From: Candidatus Buchananbacteria bacterium RIFCSPLOWO2_02_FULL_46_11b
GTDB taxonomy: Bacteria > Patescibacteriota > Patescibacteriia > Buchananbacterales > UBA6539
Reading direction: 5' to 3'
Assembly: GCA_001817615.1 (NCBI GenBank)
Contig: MHIR01000019.1
Coordinates: 2,661-9,817, forward strand
DNA: 7,157 bases
The position numbers and the translations under genes are program-made. The notes beneath the pieces are model-generated. The model was not told the origin of the DNA, searched no databases, and saw only the letters and a list, made by a program, of their open reading frames with translations. This document shows positions 1 through 7,157 of this stretch, one piece after another. Position 1 is the stretch's first letter; each line of letters begins with the position of its first letter.

Positions 1-1
1 G

Positions 2-2869
<2,868 letters not shown>

Positions 2870-2882
2870 ATCCTTAAAGCGG

Positions 2883-2930
2883 AAATTCCAAATTTAATCC
2901 CGCATTAAAAATGCGGGACCAAATTCCAAA
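2883..2930 (+). repeat. Exact 10-bp direct repeat flanking a hairpin
   Basis: AAATTCCAAA occurs at 2883-2892 and again, identically, at 2921-2930. The 28 bases between contain the 2898-2918 hairpin. The arrangement looks like a tiny palindrome between short direct repeats. It could be a miniature element with target-site duplications, or simply local duplication of the AAATTCCAAA word, which I recall as common in patescibacterial intergenic DNA. It encodes nothing recognisable and lies only 13 bases after the rpoB stop. Confidence 0.6.
2898..2918 (+). repeat. Perfect 8-bp hairpin downstream of rpoB, without a U-tract
   Basis: TCCCGCAT (2898-2905) is perfectly complementary to ATGCGGGA (2911-2918) across the loop TAAAA. 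It is a short GC-rich stem in an AT-rich spacer, starting 28 bases after the rpoB stop. The following bases (CCAAATTCC) are not a T-run on either strand, so it does not qualify as a textbook intrinsic terminator. It could act as a 3'-end stabiliser, a pause site or a weak attenuator between rpoB and rpoC, or be a dispersed palindromic repeat. Confidence 0.65.
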
Positions 2931-2943
2931 CGAATTTTAAATT

Positions 2944-3015
2944 ATAAACCCGCCTGCCTCGCCATTGCCTTGGATTATTTTAATAAGCGTCTTAATCCGG
3001 TTTTAATGGGTTTAT
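2944..3015 (+). repeat. Nested inverted repeats in the rpoB-rpoC spacer
   Basis: An outer 8-bp pair, ATAAACCC (2944-2951) with GGGTTTAT (3008-3015), encloses an inner pair, GGATTA (2972-2977) with TAATCC (2993-2998), which two G-U pairs can extend outward. The enclosed segment starts with a GC-rich run, CCCGCCTGCCTCGCC (2949-2963), that stands out from the AT-rich surroundings. The loops are large, so stability is uncertain and an RNA role is unproven. In one frame the segment is open from about 2898 to a TAA at 3030 but has no plausible start and resembles no protein I know. Confidence 0.35.
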
Positions 3016-3035
3016 TTAAAATTAAGCATTAAATT

Positions 3036-3063
3036 AAAATTTAAAATTTAAAATTTGAAATTT
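3036..3063 (+). repeat. Tandem AAAATTT heptamer, three exact copies and one degenerate
   Basis: AAAATTT is repeated exactly at 3036-3042, 3043-3049 and 3050-3056. A fourth copy, GAAATTT (3057-3063), has one change. The array runs into the rpoC promoter: the -35 hexamer TTGAAA lies across the junction of copies 3 and 4. Upstream AT-rich tracts of this kind can bind the alpha C-terminal domain as an UP element. That role is inference here; the repeat itself is seen directly. Confidence 0.75.
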
Positions 3064-3084
3064 ATTTTTTTAATTATCTATAAT
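3055..3084 (+). promoter_or_regulatory. Housekeeping-sigma promoter immediately upstream of rpoC
   Basis: TTGAAA (3055-3060) has one mismatch to the TTGACA -35 consensus. It is followed after 18 bp by a perfect TATAAT -10 element (3079-3084). AT-rich heptamer repeats lie upstream of the -35. Transcription would be expected to start about 6-8 bases past the -10, near 3090-3092, only 4-6 bases before the rpoC ATG at 3096. No extended -10 TG is present. A hexamer match in AT-rich DNA can arise by chance, but both boxes, the spacing and the placement agree. Confidence 0.7.
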
Positions 3085-3095
3085 CATGCTGATTT

Positions 3096-6000
3096 ATGAT
3101 TGAAGAAAAAAATATAATTGATTTTGACGCCTTGAGGTTAAGTCTGGCTTCGCCCGCGCAAATTCACGCCTGGTCTTTCGGCGAAGTGACCAAGCCGGAA
3201 ACGATTAATTACCGGACGCAAAAGCCGGAGAAGGACGGCTTGTTTTGCGAACGGATTTTCGGACCGTCAAAAGACTGGGAATGCTATTGCGGCAAATATA
3301 AAAAAATCCGCTACAAAGGCATTGTTTGCGACAAATGCGGAGTGGAAGTGACCCGGGCGGTCGTGCGCCGCGAGCGGATGGGGCATATCAATCTGGCTTC
3401 GCCCTGCTCTCATATCTGGTTTTTACGCGGCGTGCCTTCAAAAATCGGCCTGATTTTGGATTTGTCGCCGCAGTCTTTGGAAAAAGTTTTATATTTTGCG
3501 GATTTTATCATCACCCACGTGGACGAAGATTTGAAAAAACAAATACTGGAGCAGATCCGCGAAGAATTTAAAAACAAGAAAAAGAAAATTGAAAATGATT
3601 TTTCCCGCCAGCTGAATTTAATCAAGACGCGGCTGGGCCAAGAAAAAACCGAAGAAAAATCGGAAAAAACCCAATCGGCCCGGGAAAAAGAGATTGCTTC
3701 TTTTGAAGACGCCCGCAACGAAAAATTCAAAGAGCTGGAGCAAATTTTGCATTTTGCCGAGCAGGAATTAAAAGACTTAAAGCCTTTAAAAATAATTTCC
3801 GAACATGTTTATCAGGAATTATCTTTGAAATACGGCCATATTTTTGAAGCCAACATCGGCGGCGAAGCAATTCATTCGCTTCTGGAAAAAATTGATTTGC
3901 CTAAATTAGTCGCCGGGCTGGAACAGGAATTAAAAGATAATTTTACGCCCCAGCGCGACAAAATTCAGAAGCGCCTGCGCCTGGCCAAAAATTTATTGAA
4001 AAATAATCTGCGGCCGGAATGGATGATTTTAACGACGGTGCCGGTGATTCCGCCCGACTTGCGCCCGATGGTGCCTTTGGACGGGGGCCGGTTTGCGACC
4101 TCGGATTTGAATGATTTGTACCGCCGCATCATTAACCGCAACAACCGCTTAAAACAGCTTCAGGAATTAAACGCGCCGGAAGTCATTACCCGCAACGAAA
4201 AAAGAATGCTGCAGGAAGCCCTGGACGCTTTAATCGACAACAGCGCCCGGCACGGCAAGACAGTGGTGGCTTCCACCGGCCAGAAGCGCATGCTTAAATC
4301 TTTGGCCGATATTTTAAAAGGCAAACAAGGGCGCTTCCGCCAAAACTTATTAGGTAAAAGAATTGACTATTCCGGCCGCAGCGTGATTGTCGTCGGTCCG
4401 AAGCTGAAACTGCATCAATGCGGTCTGCCCAAGCGGATGGCTTTGGAGCTTTTCAAGCCGTTTGTCATCAGCCAGTTAATCAAGCGCGAATATGTCCACA
4501 ACGTCCGCTCGGCCAACCGCTTCATTGAAAGCAACCGGACCGAGGTTTGGGATATTCTGGAAGAAATCGTCAAAGACGCCCACGTCTTGTTAAACCGCGC
4601 CCCGACCCTGCACCGCTTAGGCATTCAGGCTTTCAAGCCGGTATTAATTGAAGGCAAAGCCATTCAGGTTCATCCCATGGTTTGCGAAGCGTTTAACGCC
4701 GACTTTGACGGCGACCAGATGGCCGTCCATGTCCCGCTAACCGAACGGGCCAAGTGGGAAGCCGCCAATTTGATGCTGGCGTCAAAGAATTTATTGAAAC
4801 CCGCCACCGGCGAACCGGTCGCCAAGCCGACCCACGACATTACCTGGGGCTGCTACTACATGACGACCATGCGCCAAGACGGCCAGGGCTTAATTAAAAT
4901 TTTTTCCGATCCCGCCGAGGCGATTTTGGCCTACAATCTCAAGCATATCGGCATTCAGCAAAAAATCAAAGTCCGGGCCGATAACTGGCTGGAAAAGAAA
5001 AACAAAGCCGCCGGGATTAAAGATAAAATTATTGAAACCTCCGTCGGCCGGATTTTATTCAACCAAGTTTTGCCCAATGATTATCCTTATATTAACGCGA
5101 TGATGGATAACAAAAGTTTGCGCCAGCTAATTTCCGAATTTTTGGAAAAATACGAAGGCCCGCAGGTCGCCGATTTATTGGACGAGATTAAGCTTTTGGG
5201 CTTAAGAAACCTTACGCTTTCTGGTTATTCCTGGGGCATGGACGATTTGCCGAAAAACGAAAAGAAAATTGACAACATCAAGCAGGGCGAAAAAGAAGTG
5301 GAGGAAGTGGAAGATCAGTATGGCATGGGTTTATTGACCGACAGCGAACGCCATGCCAAAATCATTGAAATCTGGATGGGCGTCAAAGAAAAAATCGTAA
5401 AATTGAGCCAGAATACTTTGGACCCCTACGGCCCGGTTTACACCATGGTGGAATCCGGCGCCCGCGGTTCCTGGAGCCAGCTGATTCAGATTATCGGCAT
5501 GAAGGGTCTGGTCACCAACCCGGCCGGCGATATTATTGAACTGCCGGTCAAAGGCAATTTCAAGGAAGGCTTTGACGTTCTGGAATATTTTATTTCCACC
5601 CACGGCGCCAGAAAAGGGCTTTCCGATACGGCTCTGCGAACCGCCAACGCTGGCTATCTGACGCGGCGGCTGGTTGACGTTTCCCAGGACATGGTTATTG
5701 CCGAAATTGACTGCGGCGACACCGCCGGCACGATTATCACCAAAAAATCAAGCGAAGCCATCGGCCTGAATCTGATTGACCGGGTCAAAGGCCGTTTTAT
5801 CGCGGAAAAAATCGTTGATCCGAAAACGAAAAAAATCCTGATTGAAAAAGACGAAATAATCAATTCCGAAAAAGTCGCTTTGCTCAAAACTTTGGATCTG
5901 GCCGAGATCAAGGTCCGCTCGCTTTTGAGCTGCCAATCAAAGCGCGGGACCTGCCAGCGCTGCTACGGCTGGGATTTGTCGGCCAATAAGCCGGCCCAAA

Positions 6001-7064
6001 TCGGCACGGCCGTCGGCATCATGGCGGCCCAGAGCATCGGCGAACCGGGCACGCAGCTGACGATGAGAACTTTCCATACCGGCGGCGTCGCGGGCTTAGA
6101 CATCACTCAAGGTTTGCCGCGGGTGGAAGAAATTTTTGAAGCCCGGCCGCCGAAAAACCGCGCTTTTATTTCCGAAGTTGACGGCTTGGTTAAACTTGAA
6201 GAAATAAAAAGAGAAGCGGCCAACATCAACCGCTTCCGTACGGTTAAAATCATCCACGAAAGCCTGGAACAAGACTTGTATCCTTTGGCCCAGGGCGGCA
6301 AAAAAGAAAAAGCCAGGGCCAAGCCGGCGGTCAAAGACAATCAGCGCGTCAAGAAAGGCAAGTTGCTTTTCCTTGATGAAGCCGGGGAAAAAGTTTTGGC
6401 CAAGCGCGACGGCCTGGCCAAATTAGATAAAGATAAAATCACGGTCCTGGTCAAAGAACAGAAAGTCCAGGATTATCAAATTTCGCCCGAGTTCCATCTG
6501 CTCGTCAAAGACGGCGATTTGGTGGTTAAAGGCGATCCGCTGACCAACGGCAGTTTGGATTTAAAGCAATTATACACCTTAAAAGGCAAAGACGCGGTTC
6601 AGCGCTATATCGTGGACGAGATTCAGTCAATTTACGCGTCTCAAGGCCAGAAATTAGACAGCCGCCACATTGAACTCATCGTCAAGCAGATGTTTTCCCG
6701 CGTTTTGGTCAAATCACCTGGCGACACCGAGCTTTTGGCCAGCCAAAGGCTGGAAAAATCCGAGCTGGATGAAGCCAATGCTCAAATCAAAAAGAAAAAC
6801 GGCGCGGAAGCGGTGGGTGAAGAACTGCTCTTGGGCGTTTCCAAAGTTTCGCTTTCCACTTCCAGCTTCCTTTCGGCCGCTTCTTTTCAGGAGACTTCCC
6901 GCGTTCTAATCAACGCGGCCGTGGAAGGCAAGATTGATTATTTGCGCGGCTTGAAGGAAAACGTCATCATTGGCCGCTTGATTCCGGCCGGCACGGGGTT
7001 TAAGCCGGAGGCGGAGCCGCAAAAAGAGACAAGTGACAAGAAACAAGAGACAAGCGACAAATAG
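3096..7064 (+). CDS. rpoC: DNA-directed RNA polymerase subunit beta', complete
   Basis: This is the catalytic beta' subunit, 1322 aa; it forms the clamp, active site and secondary channel with beta. The ATG at 3096 gives the family N-terminus (FDALRLSLASPAQIHAWSFGEV), although no Shine-Dalgarno precedes it. Landmarks are the N-terminal zinc site C63, C65, C78, C81; a Lys/Glu-rich clamp insertion at about 146-228; GKQGRFRQNLLGKRIDYSGR ending at about 428; NRAPT at 500-504; the Mg2+ motif NADFDGD at 534-540 (D536, D538, D540); GARGSW; the bridge helix at about 826-862; the second zinc site C873, C946, C953, C956; and the trigger loop with M990, R991, H994. The E. coli trigger-loop insert SI3 is absent. 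About 70 extra residues lie within 1032-1164. SFLSAASFQET and GLKENVIIGRLIPAGTG close the conserved part, followed by a repetitive charged tail. All catalytic and zinc residues are intact. It lies 226 bp after rpoB and ends TAG TAA before a terminator. Confidence 0.99.
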   Translation: MIEEKNIIDFDALRLSLASPAQIHAWSFGEVTKPETINYRTQKPEKDGLFCERIFGPSKDWECYCGKYKKIRYKGIVCDKCGVEVTRAVVRRERMGHINLASPCSHIWFLRGVPSKIGLILDLSPQSLEKVLYFADFIITHVDEDLKKQILEQIREEFKNKKKKIENDFSRQLNLIKTRLGQEKTEEKSEKTQSAREKEIASFEDARNEKFKELEQILHFAEQELKDLKPLKIISEHVYQELSLKYGHIFEANIGGEAIHSLLEKIDLPKLVAGLEQELKDNFTPQRDKIQKRLRLAKNLLKNNLRPEWMILTTVPVIPPDLRPMVPLDGGRFATSDLNDLYRRIINRNNRLKQLQELNAPEVITRNEKRMLQEALDALIDNSARHGKTVVASTGQKRMLKSLADILKGKQGRFRQNLLGKRIDYSGRSVIVVGPKLKLHQCGLPKRMALELFKPFVISQLIKREYVHNVRSANRFIESNRTEVWDILEEIVKDAHVLLNRAPTLHRLGIQAFKPVLIEGKAIQVHPMVCEAFNADFDGDQMAVHVPLTERAKWEAANLMLASKNLLKPATGEPVAKPTHDITWGCYYMTTMRQDGQGLIKIFSDPAEAILAYNLKHIGIQQKIKVRADNWLEKKNKAAGIKDKIIETSVGRILFNQVLPNDYPYINAMMDNKSLRQLISEFLEKYEGPQVADLLDEIKLLGLRNLTLSGYSWGMDDLPKNEKKIDNIKQGEKEVEEVEDQYGMGLLTDSERHAKIIEIWMGVKEKIVKLSQNTLDPYGPVYTMVESGARGSWSQLIQIIGMKGLVTNPAGDIIELPVKGNFKEGFDVLEYFISTHGARKGLSDTALRTANAGYLTRRLVDVSQDMVIAEIDCGDTAGTIITKKSSEAIGLNLIDRVKGRFIAEKIVDPKTKKILIEKDEIINSEKVALLKTLDLAEIKVRSLLSCQSKRGTCQRCYGWDLSANKPAQIGTAVGIMAAQSIGEPGTQLTMRTFHTGGVAGLDITQGLPRVEEIFEARPPKNRAFISEVDGLVKLEEIKREAANINRFRTVKIIHESLEQDLYPLAQGGKKEKARAKPAVKDNQRVKKGKLLFLDEAGEKVLAKRDGLAKLDKDKITVLVKEQKVQDYQISPEFHLLVKDGDLVVKGDPLTNGSLDLKQLYTLKGKDAVQRYIVDEIQSIYASQGQKLDSRHIELIVKQMFSRVLVKSPGDTELLASQRLEKSELDEANAQIKKKNGAEAVGEELLLGVSKVSLSTSSFLSAASFQETSRVLINAAVEGKIDYLRGLKENVIIGRLIPAGTGFKPEAEPQKETSDKKQETSDK
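3531..3779 (+). other. rpoC: Coiled-coil insertion in the beta' clamp
   Basis: Residues 146-228 lie between LYFADFIITHV and LKPLKIISEHVYQELSLKYG. They are rich in Lys, Glu and Gln with no Pro or Gly run (KNKKKKIEND, EKTEEKSEKTQ, FKELEQILHFAEQELKDL), which predicts long helices, likely an antiparallel coiled coil. B. subtilis and E. coli beta' go almost directly from the one flank to the other. Actinobacterial beta' carries a helical insertion at the same place. Homology to that insert is not established by this sequence; the similar location and composition are. Confidence 0.7.
6189..6587 (+). other. rpoC: Expanded beta-rich region after the beta' trigger loop
   Basis: Residues 1032-1164, between EVDGLV and KDAVQRYIVDE, are roughly 70 residues longer than the B. 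subtilis equivalent as I remember it. The segment has a basic linker (GGKKEKARAKPAV) and repeated 'V-K-x-(N/D/G)-x-x-V-x-K-G' hairpins (KDNQRVKKGKLL, VKDGDLVVKGDPL). These resemble sandwich-barrel hybrid motifs, a fold often inserted here in bacterial beta'. The length difference comes from a mental alignment, and the fold is inferred. Confidence 0.5.
7020..7061 (+). repeat. rpoC: 21-bp in-frame tandem duplication at the rpoC 3' end
   Basis: Two 21-base units, 7020-7040 and 7041-7061, match at 17 of 21 positions, with a core AAGAGACAAGYGACAA (7024-7039 and 7045-7060) differing at one base. They encode QKETSDK and KQETSDK, the last 14 residues of beta', just beyond the conserved AGTGFKPE end. 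The unit length is a whole number of codons, so the frame is kept. The tail is polar and charged, probably disordered, and has no counterpart in model beta' proteins. Confidence 0.75.
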
Positions 7065-7095
7065 TAAACAGTTATAAATTTTTTAAGATATCAAT

Positions 7096-7125
7096 AAGGG
7101 CAAGGTGAACAACCTTGCTCTTTTT
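7096..7125 (+). terminator. Intrinsic terminator of rpoC
   Basis: The stem AAGGGCAAGGT (7096-7106) pairs with ACCTTGCTCTT (7112-7122): 11 pairs with one G-T wobble and a five-base loop, GAACA. It runs straight into TTTTT (7121-7125), with a second T6 run at 7132-7137. It begins 32 bases after the rpoC stop. The reverse strand has no comparable T-run immediately after the stem, so it works best for + strand transcription, marking the end of the rpoC transcript. Confidence 0.92.
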
Positions 7126-7157
7126 ATATACTTTTTTATATCACACCTCGCCTTCCC
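7126..7157. other. Unassigned window end after the terminator
   Basis: Only 32 bases remain past the terminator T-run: another AT-rich stretch, then CACACCTCGCCTTCCC. No gene can be supported. On the reverse strand the last bases read GAA GGC GAG GTG TGA, which could be the end of a convergent gene, but five codons are not evidence. Confidence 0.3.

Noticed and set aside
2898..2918. Hairpin after rpoB as an intrinsic terminator
   Set aside because: There is no T-run after the stem on either strand, so it is listed only as a hairpin.
2898..3032. 44-codon open stretch in the spacer (reads ...KPACLAIALDYFNKRLNP...)
   Set aside because: It has no plausible start codon near its 5' end, no ribosome binding site and no recognisable similarity. 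The length is within chance expectation.
3086..3103. Tiny upstream ORF (MLIYD) overlapping the rpoC start
   Set aside because: It has no Shine-Dalgarno, and its ATG lies upstream of the predicted start site near 3091, so the proposed short transcript would not contain it. It is probably chance in AT-rich DNA.
7141..7157. Possible C-terminus of a convergent reverse-strand gene (GAA GGC GAG GTG TGA)
   Set aside because: Only five codons are visible, and the terminator lacks a T-run on that strand. It cannot be supported.

Overview
This window holds the two largest genes of bacterial RNA polymerase, head to tail on the + strand: rpoB (beta), cut off by the left edge, and a complete rpoC (beta'). 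The proteins are bacterial rather than archaeal or eukaryotic. They carry the SQLSQFMDQ rifampicin-region block, DKMAGRHGNKG, NADFDGD, both beta' zinc sites and the trigger-loop block. Several traits resemble Candidate Phyla Radiation (Patescibacteria, probably Parcubacteria-like) polymerases as I remember them: 'RICPIATPEGPNIGLV', 'GARGSW' ahead of the bridge helix, a long Lys/Glu-rich insertion in the beta' clamp, and an AT-rich intergenic region full of short repeats. This lineage call is inference from memory, not from a search. Neither frame contains an in-frame TGA, so the TGA=Gly code of Gracilibacteria/Absconditabacteria is unlikely.

Layout. Positions 2-2869 are the C-terminal 955 codons of rpoB; about 190-200 N-terminal codons lie outside the window. 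Positions 2870-3095 are a 226-bp AT-rich spacer. It holds a GC-rich hairpin flanked by an exact 10-bp direct repeat, a second nested inverted repeat, three exact copies plus one degenerate copy of a tandem AT heptamer, and a very good housekeeping-type promoter (TTGAAA, 18 bp, TATAAT). That promoter sits so close to the rpoC ATG that its transcript would be leaderless or nearly so; there is no Shine-Dalgarno sequence. Positions 3096-7064 are rpoC (1322 aa). Positions 7065-7157 hold tandem stops (TAG TAA), a strong intrinsic terminator and the start of unassigned sequence.

Beta and beta' together form the catalytic cleft of RNA polymerase. Beta supplies the nucleic-acid and NTP contacts, and beta' supplies the Mg2+-binding aspartates, bridge helix, trigger loop and clamp. 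I found no mobile element, CRISPR array, RNA gene or defence system. The points worth a second look are lineage-type insertions in both subunits, changes at the edge of the rifampicin pocket, the apparently independent leaderless promoter of rpoC, and repeats in the spacer and at the very end of rpoC.
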